DNA of 64,000 bases from VFMC01 sp040398525 (GTDB taxonomy: Bacteria > Actinomycetota > Acidimicrobiia > Acidimicrobiales > Ilumatobacteraceae): positions 1 to 64,000 of the forward strand of contig JBBATY010000006.1 of NCBI GenBank assembly GCA_040398525.1, given 5' to 3'. Positions 34,385 to 42,804 of this stretch are shown in pieces (position 1 is the stretch's first letter; each line of letters begins with the position of its first letter). Position numbers and translations under genes: made by a program. The notes beneath the pieces are model-generated. The model ran no database searches. It had not been told where the DNA came from and worked only from the letters and a program-made list of their open reading frames with translations.

Positions 34385-36099
34385 CCGCGCAACCCTGCGA
34401 GCTCGAAGCAGGCCACCACGCGGTCGGCTGCGGCGGCATCGCCGTCGATGCGCACAGTGCCTCGGGCACGTTCCTCGCTCCATGTGGTGGTGCCCGCGAG
34501 CAGGCCCGCCAGTGTGGCGCGATCGAAGGTGGCAACCGTGGTGGGTGCGGTGTCGACAGCGGCGCCGTCGGTGGGGCAGGCGATGCAGTGGCGGACGTGC
34601 AGCCCGGCACGCTCGCCGGTGGGCAGAGCGACGACGAGGTGGTGGTCGATCCCTTCGGCGGCATCGGGATCGAGCATCACGCGCAGGGTGCCGACCAGGT
34701 CGGCGAGCGGGGCGTGCATCACCTGCGCTGCCGAGAAGCGGTGCCTCCGCAAGCGGTCGAGCGACGACGTGCCGTCGAGGTCGCGGGCCTGGGTGAGGCA
34801 CCAGTTGCGGATGTTGGCCGCCGGGGTGCGCTCGGCGACGGTGCGCAGCGCTGTGGCGAGCAGCCTCCGGTCGTCGTCGTCGGCCTCGGCCGAGTGGGCG
34901 AGCCAGGTCGCCAGCTCGAGCGCCCAGCGGATGTCGCCGGCGTTGAGTGCCTCGCCCACCTCGGCCCGTACGGCGTCGCGGCCACCGAGGCGCGAGATCA
35001 GCCGGGCATGGCGCGTCTCGGGCTCGAGTGGGAACAGCCGAGCCGGGTTGCCGTCGAACCAGCCGCGCAGGCCCTGCTGGATCTGGCGGACATGATGCTC
35101 GGCGACCCCGTAGCGCTCGCTGGTGTGGAAGTCGCTGTCGAACAGCGCGGGCAGCCGCACCTGGTGGGCGAGCTCGTCGCTGGTGAGCCCACGGTTGGTG
35201 CCGCGCACCGTCTGGTCCCACAGGAATTGGATTGCGTCGCGGGAGAGTGTGGCGACGCGCCGGATCTCGTCGGTCCCACTGAGCGGCGGGCCGTGCGTGG
35301 CCACCAGATGCTCGGCGCCGAGGGCCCGGATGTGGTCGATCCCGGCGAGCAGCACCTGCGGGTCGCGGTACTCCTCGCCGCGGATCGCGAAGATGTTGAA
35401 CAGCACGGGCCACACGATGTTGTGCACGCAGGTGCCGAGCTCGGGGAACCACACCGTGATCGAGTCGTCGGCGTCGGACGGGGCCGGCACCAGATGCACC
35501 TCGAGGCCGGCGATCGTGCGCACCACCGGCGCGTCGAGGGTGTCGGTGGGGGCGATGAAGCCCGGGGTGAACGGGGCGTGGGCCGGGTTGCGGTAGTAGA
35601 GCCCCAACCCGACGTGCAGCAGTGCGTCGGGCCCCTCGGCGGGCAGGCTCGTGCCGAACTGCTCGACGAGCCCGCGGCCGTAGGCAGGACCGATCTCCCC
35701 TCCGGCACGGCGCTTGTTGGCAACGATGCGGGCGTGGCCGTGGATCGGCAGCGGGTCGGGGGTGCCGGGCTCGGCGAGCAGGGCCCGGGTGCCCTCGACG
35801 TAGTGGAAGTGGGTGTAGATCACGGCCACGACCGGCCGCTCGGTGTGGGCTCGCAGCTCGCGCAGCGCCTCGGTCATCTCCTCGACCGACTCGCCGCTGT
35901 CGATGGCGATGATCCCCTCGGGGCCCTCGACGAACGTCTGGTTCGACAGCCCGTTGCCGACCAGGGTCCACACTCCGGACCGGACCTCGGTGAACTGTCG
36001 CTCGACCACGTCGAGGTGGCCGAGGTGGTCGCGATGCACGCGCTGGCCTGCCGGACCTGTCGTCGTGGTCTGCCCTGTCTCGTCGAAGCTGCGTGTCAT
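34381..36099 (-). CDS. Alkylsulfatase-like metallo-beta-lactamase-fold hydrolase with altered metal site
   Basis: A 572-residue protein with the alkyl sulfatase layout: an MBL domain (about 30-275), a dimerisation domain (about 330-460) and an SCP2-like C-terminus. The usual zinc motif THxHxDH is replaced by T-H97-F-H99-Y-V-E102. The position that normally has the bridging Glu (C-A-E-N) reads C-V-H226-N, and H269 in THGPP is kept. These comparisons are from memory of the SdsA1 family. It may belong to a variant subfamily with a different metal arrangement, or it may be impaired. A GGGAGGGG ribosome site precedes ATG 36099. It is first in the sulfatase operon. Confidence 0.85.
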   Translation of the reverse strand: MTRSFDETGQTTTTGPAGQRVHRDHLGHLDVVERQFTEVRSGVWTLVGNGLSNQTFVEGPEGIIAIDSGESVEEMTEALRELRAHTERPVVAVIYTHFHYVEGTRALLAEPGTPDPLPIHGHARIVANKRRAGGEIGPAYGRGLVEQFGTSLPAEGPDALLHVGLGLYYRNPAHAPFTPGFIAPTDTLDAPVVRTIAGLEVHLVPAPSDADDSITVWFPELGTCVHNIVWPVLFNIFAIRGEEYRDPQVLLAGIDHIRALGAEHLVATHGPPLSGTDEIRRVATLSRDAIQFLWDQTVRGTNRGLTSDELAHQVRLPALFDSDFHTSERYGVAEHHVRQIQQGLRGWFDGNPARLFPLEPETRHARLISRLGGRDAVRAEVGEALNAGDIRWALELATWLAHSAEADDDDRRLLATALRTVAERTPAANIRNWCLTQARDLDGTSSLDRLRRHRFSAAQVMHAPLADLVGTLRVMLDPDAAEGIDHHLVVALPTGERAGLHVRHCIACPTDGAAVDTAPTTVATFDRATLAGLLAGTTTWSEERARGTVRIDGDAAAADRVVACFELAGLRG

Positions 36100-36132
36100 G
36101 GCCCCTCCCCCACGGGCCACGGTACCGCCCCG

Positions 36133-37422
36133 TCAGTCGGCGGCAGCGAGGGGGAGCTCGATGCGGAACACCGCGCCGGGCTGATCGCGTTCGATCAGCT
36201 CGATCCGACCGCCGCAGCTCTCGACCAGGGTGCGCACGGTCGGCAGGCCGAGGCCACGTCCTTCGCCCTTGCTGGAGGCGAACGGGTCGAACAGCACCGT
36301 GCGGAGATGCCCCGGCACGCCGGGGCCGCTGTCGGTGACCGTGAGCTCGACCGCGCCGCGACCCGACGCCATCAGCGTGGGCGCCAGACGGATGTCGATC
36401 CGACCCTCGCCGACGAGCGCATCGGCGGCGTTGCTGACGAGGTTGAGCAGCACCTGCATCAGCTCACTGTCGGCGAGGGCGACTTCCACGTCGTCGCCGA
36501 TCTCGAGGTGCAAGGTGATGGCGATGCGATCACCGACGACCGACTCGAGCAGCGGAGTGGCGATGCGGATCGCCGGCGCAACTGCACATCGACCTGCGCC
36601 CGTCGAGGTGACTCGCAGCCGCTGCAGACGATCGGTCATCCCGGCCGCGCTCTGGCACACCTGCTGGATCCGCTCGACGGCACCCCTTGCGCTGGCTGGC
36701 AGCTCGGTGTTGGTCTCGAGCAGATCGCACTGCAGCGACACCATCGTGATCAGGTTGTTCACGTCGTGAGCCACACCCGAGGCCAACCGGCCGATGTAGC
36801 TCAAGCGCTCTTGGCGCTCGACGATCGCCCGCGCCTCGCGCTCGGCCTCTTGGGCCGCAGCCCGTTCGCGGTCGGAACGGATGACGTCGATCATGTGCGC
36901 GCAGACCGCCAGGTACGGCTCGAGCGAGGCGATGTCGTCGGCCGAGAACCCCGACGGGTGATTGGCCACCCCGACCATGCCGATCATCTCGTCGTCGCGG
37001 TTCAGTGGCAGACCGAGGAAGCTGTGCAGCGGTGGATGCCCGGGGGGCAGCCCGCCGCGCCGCGGATCGTTGGGTGCGTCGTTGCTGATGAGCGGCGACC
37101 CGCTGGCGATCACCCGGCCGAACAAGGTGTCGAGGTTCTCGAACACCAACCCTTGATCGGGGCCCTTGGTCGACTCGTACAGCGCCTTGGTCGGTTCGTC
37201 CCACGAGATGTCGGTGAGCGCCCAGGTCTTCAGGTGCGGGGTGCCGTCGGGATGGTGGAGGATCTCGCCGATGAAGCCGTACTCGCAACCGGTGAGCAGC
37301 AACACGTCGTCGAGCATCCGCTCGAACAGCCGTGGCCGATCGCCGTCGCGGAAGTAGAGGCGATGCGCCCGCTCGACCGCCGCGAGGACTGCCGAGGGCG
37401 AAGGACGACCCGGTTCGGTCAC
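36133..37422 (-). CDS. GAF-domain histidine kinase
   Basis: A 429-residue soluble sensor kinase. An N-terminal GAF domain (about residues 30-180, including LLLTGCEYGFIGEI and SFLGLPLNRDDEMIGMVGVAN) is followed by a phosphoacceptor helix with H219 in SGVAHDVNN and an HATPase domain (LLNLVSNAADAL, DSGPGVP, GEGRGLGLPTV). The GAF module likely binds a small ligand or chromophore. GTG 37422 is selected because TAGCCT lies 7 nt upstream. It is separated by 193 bp from a response regulator and an ATPase-less hybrid protein on the same strand, for which it could supply phosphoryl groups (inference). Confidence 0.9.
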   Translation of the reverse strand: MTEPGRPSPSAVLAAVERAHRLYFRDGDRPRLFERMLDDVLLLTGCEYGFIGEILHHPDGTPHLKTWALTDISWDEPTKALYESTKGPDQGLVFENLDTLFGRVIASGSPLISNDAPNDPRRGGLPPGHPPLHSFLGLPLNRDDEMIGMVGVANHPSGFSADDIASLEPYLAVCAHMIDVIRSDRERAAAQEAEREARAIVERQERLSYIGRLASGVAHDVNNLITMVSLQCDLLETNTELPASARGAVERIQQVCQSAAGMTDRLQRLRVTSTGAGRCAVAPAIRIATPLLESVVGDRIAITLHLEIGDDVEVALADSELMQVLLNLVSNAADALVGEGRIDIRLAPTLMASGRGAVELTVTDSGPGVPGHLRTVLFDPFASSKGEGRGLGLPTVRTLVESCGGRIELIERDQPGAVFRIELPLAAAD

Positions 37423-37429
37423 ACGGGCG

Positions 37430-37435
37430 AGGCTA
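37430..37435 (-). promoter_or_regulatory. -10 box, leaderless GAF kinase
   Basis: TAGCCT lies 7 nt before GTG 37422, which fixes the start over the longer open frame that begins at 37470. Confidence 0.5.
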
Positions 37436-37615
37436 GCCCGAACGGGCCGAGCCAGGGCTCGCTGCGGCAATCGATGCCGCCTACCGCCAGGTGATGCCGC
37501 GATGCGGGCGGCGAGTGGTGGTGATGGCGGTGAGCTGCGTCGTCATGGGAGGCAGTGAACACCGTCACACAGCGCGGGGCCATCCCGCCATCCCCCGATC
37601 TCGGAGGGGAATCCC

Positions 37616-38314
37616 TCAGCGGGCGCCGGGCGTGCGGGCGTTCGCCCAGCGCAACACAGCCTGCACCCGAGGGTTGACCGCCTCGTCGCGGGCGTCGATG
37701 CCGAGCTTGGCGTAAATGGTCGACAGCATCCGCTCGACGGTCTTCACCGAGACGTGCACCGAGTCGGCGATCGCCTTGTTGCTCAAGCCGCCGGCGAGCG
37801 AGGTCAGGATCTCGCGCTCGCCGTCGCTGAGGGCCGTCAGCGCAGGGTCGGTCGGCTCGTGGTGGCGGTGCAGTTCGGGGTCGATCATCACCAGGCCGGC
37901 CACCACCGCATCGATCGCCTGGCGCAGACGCCGGCTGGTGTTGGTGCTCTTCAGCAGATAGCCCCACGAGCAGTTCAGGCGGGTTGGCAGCTCGGCCACC
38001 AGGTCGACGCGCGCCTCGCCGCTGAGCACGACCACGCCACGCGGGCGCCCGGCGCCCAGCCGCCCGGCGCTGAGGTCGGCCGCCAGGTCGAGCCCGTTGC
38101 CGTCGGGAAGGTTGAGGTCGACGACCATCACGTCGACGGCCCGACCGGGCAGCTCGCGGCGAGCCTCGGCAATCGAGCGGTACACGCCGACGAGGTGCAG
38201 GTCGGGCTGCGCGGCAGCCCATTCACCCAGCAGGTCGCCGAGCAGGTGCTCGTCCTCGACGATGACGAGGTCGAGACGAGACGGCGGCTGAACGTCGGAC
38301 GACTCCGTGCTCAC
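37616..38314 (-). CDS. NarL/FixJ-type response regulator
   Basis: A 232-residue regulator. The receiver domain has E20-D21 acidic residues, phosphoacceptor D66 in VVDLNLPDG and the lysine in GYLLKST. A LuxR helix-turn-helix follows: LSDGEREILTSLAGGLSNKAIA then VSVKTVERMLSTIYAKLGI. GTG 38314 overlaps the stop of the upstream hybrid protein (GTGA), marking it as that protein's output partner. The 193 bp downstream contain no gene. Confidence 0.92.
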   Translation of the reverse strand: MSTESSDVQPPSRLDLVIVEDEHLLGDLLGEWAAAQPDLHLVGVYRSIAEARRELPGRAVDVMVVDLNLPDGNGLDLAADLSAGRLGAGRPRGVVVLSGEARVDLVAELPTRLNCSWGYLLKSTNTSRRLRQAIDAVVAGLVMIDPELHRHHEPTDPALTALSDGEREILTSLAGGLSNKAIADSVHVSVKTVERMLSTIYAKLGIDARDEAVNPRVQAVLRWANARTPGAR

Positions 38315-39336
38315 GCCACCTCCGGTGCGAGCCGGGCAATGGAGGTGACCAGCTCGAGCGCCCGGAACGGCTTGCGGAGCACGGTCGCGTCACCCGGGAG
38401 CCGGCGGGCGAGCTCGCCTCCGGCGTGGCCGGTGATGAACAGCACCGGCAGGTCCGGGTTCTCGCTGCGGAGCCGCTCGGCCAGGGTGACACCGTCCATC
38501 GCGGGCATCACCAGATCGGTCACCAGCAACCCGATCTGCTGCTGGCGGGCCGCTTCGAGCGCCGCCGAGCCGCTCGACGCCAGCACCACGTCGTAGCCGG
38601 CGATGCGCAGGATCTCGGCCACGGTCTCGAGCAGGGTGACCTCGTCGTCGACCACCAGCACGCGGGGCCGCTCCGCGGACGGCTTCGGGGCAGCGGCAGC
38701 GGAGTCGACTCCTGCCAGCTGGTCGCCCGACCGTTCGACCAACTCGACGCCGAGGCGCGTCGCCCGCTCGAGCAGGCCGCGGATCTCGGCGATCCGCTCG
38801 GGCTGGATCGTCACTGCCCCGTGCCGGTTGTTGGCATCGGCCAGGTCGAGACGCAACAGCAGCCCGGCGAGCAGGTTGTTCAACTCGTGAGCGGTCTCGG
38901 CCGCCATCTTCGACACGGCGCGCTCGGCCACCAGGGTGCGCTGCACCTGTTCGAAGATCTCCTGCTGGGCGAGGTCGGTGATCGCTCCGAGCAGCGCGAC
39001 GATCTCGCCGTGCTCGTCGCGCAGTGGCCGGGCGACCAACCGGCCCACGAACGTCGAGCCGTCGATGCGCACGTAGCGCTTCTCGACCACCACCTCGGTC
39101 TCGTCGCCAGTTGCCAGGCGCCCCAGGTACTCGCCTGTGCGCTCCTGGTCGTCGGGGTGGGTGAGCTGAAGCGCCGTGAGGCCGTCGAAGTCGGCGGGGG
39201 CGATGCCGAACAGCTCGAAGAACGCAGCATTCGCCGTGATCTGCCGGCCGTCGAGGTCGATGAGCGACAACGCCACCGGAGCGGTGTCGAATGCCAGCCT
39301 GCTCAGCTCGCTGCGGTCGTCCGGGAGCTTGCCCAC
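38311..39336 (-). CDS. PAS-HisKA-receiver protein lacking an ATPase domain
   Basis: A 341-residue signalling protein. A PAS domain (about residues 10-125) is followed by a histidine phosphoacceptor helix with H150 in AETAHELNN and, after a short Ala/Pro linker, a receiver domain with D230-D231 and phosphoacceptor D274 in LVTDLVMPAMDG. About 70 residues separate the His helix from the receiver, far too few for an HATPase domain, so it cannot autophosphorylate in the usual way. It may act as a PAS-gated phosphorelay shuttle using another kinase. GTG 39336 has TAGCGT 6 nt upstream. Confidence 0.88.
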   Translation of the reverse strand: MGKLPDDRSELSRLAFDTAPVALSLIDLDGRQITANAAFFELFGIAPADFDGLTALQLTHPDDQERTGEYLGRLATGDETEVVVEKRYVRIDGSTFVGRLVARPLRDEHGEIVALLGAITDLAQQEIFEQVQRTLVAERAVSKMAAETAHELNNLLAGLLLRLDLADANNRHGAVTIQPERIAEIRGLLERATRLGVELVERSGDQLAGVDSAAAAPKPSAERPRVLVVDDEVTLLETVAEILRIAGYDVVLASSGSAALEAARQQQIGLLVTDLVMPAMDGVTLAERLRSENPDLPVLFITGHAGGELARRLPGDATVLRKPFRALELVTSIARLAPEVA

Positions 39337-39342
39337 ATCATC

Positions 39343-39348
39343 ACGCTA
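39343..39348 (-). promoter_or_regulatory. -10 box, leaderless PAS-HisKA-REC operon
   Basis: TAGCGT lies 6 nt before GTG 39336. A 6-bp hairpin (CGCGCA/TGCGCG, 39355-39372) sits between it and tRNA-Ala and may end the tRNA transcript. Confidence 0.5.
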
Positions 39349-39388
39349 CGCCACCGCGCAGTTGCTTGCGCGTGTGGACCGACGATCG

Positions 39389-39461
39389 TGGAGCTGAGGG
39401 GAATCGAACCCCTGACATCCACCTTGCAAAGGTGGCGCTCTGCCAACTGAGCTACAGCCCC
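39389..39461 (-). tRNA. tRNA-Ala (TGC)
   Basis: A 73-nt cloverleaf. The acceptor GGGGCTG pairs with CAGCTCC and includes the G3-U70 wobble that identifies alanine tRNAs. The anticodon loop is TTTGCAA with anticodon TGC, and the T arm contains GGTTCGATTCC. CCA is not encoded. A TATCGT -10 box lies at 39472-39477. Confidence 0.96.
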
Positions 39462-39512
39462 GACGGCACGTCACGATAGCGGTCCGGTGACGAGACGGCA
39501 TCTGCCGTTTCC

Positions 39513-39518
39513 TAGGGT
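39513..39518 (+). promoter_or_regulatory. -10 box, leaderless flavin monooxygenase gene
   Basis: TAGGGT lies 6 nt before ATG 39525. Confidence 0.5.
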
Positions 39519-39524
39519 GGCTCC

Positions 39525-40814
39525 ATGGCACGCGTCCGTTTCGGCACCTTCCTCGCCCCCCACCACCCGCTCGGCGAGCACCCGACCCTGCAGTTCCAGC
39601 GCGACCTCGACTTCGCCGCCCACCTCGATCGTCTCGGCTACGACGAGTTCTGGTGCGGTGAGCACCACTCGACGGGCTGGGAGATGATCGCCTCGCCGGA
39701 GATGTTCCTCGCTGCAGCCGGCCAGCGCACGCACACCATCAAGCTCGGCACCGGTGTGGTGTCGCTGCCCTACCACCACCCGTTCAACGTGGCCCAGCGC
39801 ATCGTGCAGCTCGACCACATGACCCGTGGCCGGGCGATGTTCGGCAGCGGGCCCGGTGCGCTGCCGAGCGACGCGTTCATGCTGGGCATCGACCCGATGG
39901 TGCAGCGCGACCGCCAGGACGAGGCGTTGTCGGTGATCCTGCCGCTGCTGCGCGGCGAGCGCGTGTCGCAGGAGAGCGAATGGTTCACCCTGCGCGAGGC
40001 GGCACTGCAGATCTTGCCGCTGCAGGAGGGCCTGCCGATGGCCACCGCGTCGAGCATCTCGCCGTCGGGCATGCAACTCGCCGGCAAGTACGGCATCGGC
40101 GCCATCTCCATCGCCTCCACCTCGAGCGAGGGCATCGCCGCCCTTCCCACCCAGTGGGGCTTCGCCGAGGAGGCCGCCGCCCAGCACGGCCAGAGCGTCG
40201 ACCGGCGCAATTGGCGGGTGCTGATGAGCTGGCACATCGCCGAGGACCGCGACCAGGCCCGCCGCGAGGCGGTGCTCGGTATGCAGCGCTGGCACAACGA
40301 GTACAACGTGAAGGTGCTCGCCCGACCGGGTGCGACTCGCGTCGAGAGCGCGTGGGACCTGCTCGACCAGGTCACGGCCGGCGGCGCGTCCGGTGGCGGC
40401 GCAGCGGTGGTGGGCACACCCGACGACCTCGTCGCCGCGATCCGCAACCTGCAGAAGATCACCGGCGGCTTCGGCACGGTGCTCGGCTTCGCTCACGACT
40501 GGGCCGACCGCGAGGCGACGTTGCGCTCGTGGGAGCTCGTCGCTCGCTATGTGGTGCCCGAGATCAACGGCTTCACCCGCTCGATGTACGCCTCGGCCGA
40601 TCACGTCATCAGCCATCAGGCCGAGCTGATGGCCGGGGCCTCGAAGGCCGTGATGACCAAGATCATGGGCCACCAGGGTGCGGCACAGGCAATGGCCACC
40701 ACCATGGCGCAGATGGCCGCTGCACGCGAGGCTGCGCCCGAAGGTGCCTCCGACACCACGTTCCGCCCGGGCGCCGGCCTGGCCGACGCCCATCAGGCCA
40801 CCGGCGAGGCCTGA
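39525..40814 (+). CDS. Luciferase-like (LLM) flavin-dependent monooxygenase
   Basis: A 429-residue bacterial-luciferase-family protein. It opens with RFGTFLAPHHPLGEHP and has the TIM-barrel segments GYDEFWCGEHHSTGWEM, IKLGTGVVSLPYHHPFNVAQR and RAMFGSGPGALPSD. The closest named class I recognise is the limonene or alkane monooxygenase-like group using reduced FMN. The C-terminal 40 residues are Ala/Met-rich and look like a flexible tail. The substrate is unknown, and no reductase gene is adjacent. Confidence 0.9.
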   Translation: MARVRFGTFLAPHHPLGEHPTLQFQRDLDFAAHLDRLGYDEFWCGEHHSTGWEMIASPEMFLAAAGQRTHTIKLGTGVVSLPYHHPFNVAQRIVQLDHMTRGRAMFGSGPGALPSDAFMLGIDPMVQRDRQDEALSVILPLLRGERVSQESEWFTLREAALQILPLQEGLPMATASSISPSGMQLAGKYGIGAISIASTSSEGIAALPTQWGFAEEAAAQHGQSVDRRNWRVLMSWHIAEDRDQARREAVLGMQRWHNEYNVKVLARPGATRVESAWDLLDQVTAGGASGGGAAVVGTPDDLVAAIRNLQKITGGFGTVLGFAHDWADREATLRSWELVARYVVPEINGFTRSMYASADHVISHQAELMAGASKAVMTKIMGHQGAAQAMATTMAQMAAAREAAPEGASDTTFRPGAGLADAHQATGEA

Positions 40815-41770
40815 CCCTCGGCTGCCGTGGCAGCCTGTGCACCGTCGAGGTCGAAGTAGCGGGCCACGACCGGCCAACGCTGCGGGATCCGGCGCAGGCC
40901 CGGCACGGCGAACAGCGGGTGGCTGATGCTGCCGAAGCGTTCGAACACCACGGCGTTCACGGCGAACGCAGCTGTCAACAGCCGGCCGATCGCGAAGAAG
41001 TAGCCGAGGGTGGCGACGGACGTGGCCAGTGAGCCGTACGTCGCCGACATCCGCTCGATCTTGTCGGGCAGGTAGATGTGCATGAACCAGCTCAGCCCGG
41101 CAAAGGCGACCGCGACGAGGATCGCTCCGGGGAGCAGGGCGCCCGGGTCGGTGCTGCGCCGCGGCAGGATCATCGTCACGAGGAACCAACCGGCACCCAT
41201 GATCACGGCGACGAGCAACCAGCTGCCGGCCGTGACCGGGATGCCGCCCACCTCGCGGAGCCGCCCGATCAGCATCGATGCGAGCAACATGGCCACGAAC
41301 AGGCCCGACACCGCTGCGACGCCCCGCACGGCCACTTTCGCCTGACGCGCCGGGAGCTGCCAGGACGACGCCGAGCACGTGGCGAGCACCCGCGCCAGTG
41401 AACGGCCCGCCCACAGGGCGAGCACCGACATCGACACGAAGACCCACAGCGACCGGAGCGAATCCTCGGCGAAGATGCGCGTGGCCACCTCGCCAGTGGT
41501 CGGTGACTCAGTCAACGGATCGGCCCACCCGTCGAGGTCGACCAGGTTGATCAGACCGAACAGGGCGATGTCGGCGGGCACCACGAACAAGAACAGTCGC
41601 AACGCCAAGGCGCTGCCCAGCACGGTGCCGAAGGCGTCGCGATCGCGCTCGTACAGCTGGGTGGCCGTCTCGACCAGACCGCCGTCATCGCGACGGCCCT
41701 CGACCCATCCGGTGGCCTGGTCGGCAAGCCGCTTCGCCTTGGCGCTGCCCCGACCGAACAGGCCCGACAT
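40793..41770 (-). CDS. YihY/BrkB-family inner membrane protein
   Basis: A 325-residue polytopic membrane protein with about six hydrophobic segments, including GTVLGSALALRLFLFVVPADIALFG and the YGSLATSVATLGYFFAIG segment typical of YihY/BrkB. The family's function is unresolved; the old ribonuclease BN label is not supported for it. Its ATG overlaps the stop of the upstream zinc-ribbon gene (TGATG), so it is the last gene of a coupled three-gene operon. It overlaps the end of the convergent monooxygenase gene by 22 bp. Confidence 0.85.
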   Translation of the reverse strand: MSGLFGRGSAKAKRLADQATGWVEGRRDDGGLVETATQLYERDRDAFGTVLGSALALRLFLFVVPADIALFGLINLVDLDGWADPLTESPTTGEVATRIFAEDSLRSLWVFVSMSVLALWAGRSLARVLATCSASSWQLPARQAKVAVRGVAAVSGLFVAMLLASMLIGRLREVGGIPVTAGSWLLVAVIMGAGWFLVTMILPRRSTDPGALLPGAILVAVAFAGLSWFMHIYLPDKIERMSATYGSLATSVATLGYFFAIGRLLTAAFAVNAVVFERFGSISHPLFAVPGLRRIPQRWPVVARYFDLDGAQAATAAEGQASPVA

Positions 41771-41994
41771 CAATCGCTCTCCTTCAACGCCACGGCGTTG
41801 GGGGTGACGTTCATCTTCGGCACGTACTCGGCCACCTCGACCTCGCGCTGCTCGCCGAGGTACTTGGCCCGCAGCTCGGCACGACACGACGTGCACGGGC
41901 CGTAGAGCCGTTCCGTGACCGTCGTCGCGCAACGCGGGCAGGTGAACGACAGGGTGTCGAGCGAGGGGTCGATCAGGGAAGCCATCGGAGTCAT
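41770..41994 (-). CDS. Small zinc-ribbon protein
   Basis: A 74-residue protein with two CxxC knuckles (FTCPRCATTV and GPCTSCRAEL), consistent with one zinc ribbon, followed by a charged tail. The function is unknown. ATG 41994 overlaps the TGA of the alpha/beta hydrolase gene, and its own TGA overlaps the ATG of the YihY gene, so it is translationally coupled on both sides. ATG 41985 is a less likely start. Confidence 0.8.
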   Translation of the reverse strand: MTPMASLIDPSLDTLSFTCPRCATTVTERLYGPCTSCRAELRAKYLGEQREVEVAEYVPKMNVTPNAVALKESD

Positions 41995-42770
41995 CGTGGC
42001 ACGGACGCCCAGAACTCCTCCAGCACCGCCGCACTACCGACCGGGTCGCCCAGCATCCACCAGTGCCCCTGACCAGCGAGCTCGACGATGTGCGCACCGA
42101 GCTGGTGGGCCACAGCAGTGCCGAGGTCGGCACCGCGCACGAACGGGTCGTGCGGGGCGATCAGGGCCAGGCCGGGGCGGGTGGCAGCCGGTGCCAGCTC
42201 ACGCCCCCATGCGGCCATGGCCGGCTGCGCGGCCGAGCGGTAGAGGGCCAGCACACACTCGCCCATCGTCGCGTCGCTCACCGCGAGCAGCCGCTCGCCG
42301 ATGGGGCGGGGGATGCCGATCGCTTCGTAGCCGGCCAGACGATCGTCGAGTGGCGTCGCCAGGCTCTGCTCGAAGTACTGCTCGCCGGCACCGGGGGTCT
42401 GCCAGATCTGGGCGAAGTCGTGCCACACGTACTCCGGGTGGAACAACCCGAGCACGTCGCAGGCCCAGGTGCGCACCAGGTCGGGACGGGTGGCGACCAG
42501 CCGCATCGCCAGCCCACCACCCCAGTCGTGGCCGACCAGGTCGACCGGGCCGTGGTCGGCAACGACTGCCTCGACCTCGTCGATCAGCCACGCCACGTAC
42601 TCCTCCTTGGTGGCGCCGAACCCGTCGGGACGCGGGCAGCCGAACCCGGGCAGATGCGGGGTGACGATCACCCGGTCGGGATGGCGTCGCGTGAGCTCGG
42701 CGACGAGCGGTTCCCAGATGATCGGGGTCTCCGGGTTGCCGTGGACGAGGACGATCGCAGCACCAGCCAT
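41991..42770 (-). CDS. Alpha/beta hydrolase, epoxide hydrolase/haloalkane dehalogenase-like
   Basis: A 259-residue hydrolase. The oxyanion loop is VLVHGNPETPIIW, the nucleophile elbow DLVGHDWGGGLAM has Asp rather than Ser as nucleophile, and the catalytic His is in GQGHWWML. An Asp nucleophile points to epoxide hydrolase or haloalkane dehalogenase chemistry. ATG 42770 is the family-consistent start, and a CAGGAT box lies 6 nt before it. It heads the hydrolase/zinc-ribbon/YihY operon. Confidence 0.88.
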   Translation of the reverse strand: MAGAAIVLVHGNPETPIIWEPLVAELTRRHPDRVIVTPHLPGFGCPRPDGFGATKEEYVAWLIDEVEAVVADHGPVDLVGHDWGGGLAMRLVATRPDLVRTWACDVLGLFHPEYVWHDFAQIWQTPGAGEQYFEQSLATPLDDRLAGYEAIGIPRPIGERLLAVSDATMGECVLALYRSAAQPAMAAWGRELAPAATRPGLALIAPHDPFVRGADLGTAVAHQLGAHIVELAGQGHWWMLGDPVGSAAVLEEFWASVPR

Positions 42771-42804
42771 CCGCCCATCCTGCCACCACCCGAGCAGCGC
42801 GTCG

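Noticed and set aside
32063..35971. A single 1302-codon reverse frame suggesting a giant sulfatase fusion
   Set aside because: The first half is an out-of-frame shadow of the metallo-sulfatase gene. The true sulfatase starts at ATG 34384, overlapping that gene's stop.
31967..37494. Two forward open frames of over 1000 codons across the sulfatase operon
   Set aside because: They run antisense to three well-identified genes, are rich in Arg/His/Gly/Ala, and have no family motifs.
37423..37615. The 193-bp gap after the LuxR-type regulator searched for a gene or small RNA
   Set aside because: It has only a weak GAGGG/CCCTC hairpin near 37602 with no T-run and no convincing open frame or -10/-35 pair beyond the GAF kinase promoter.
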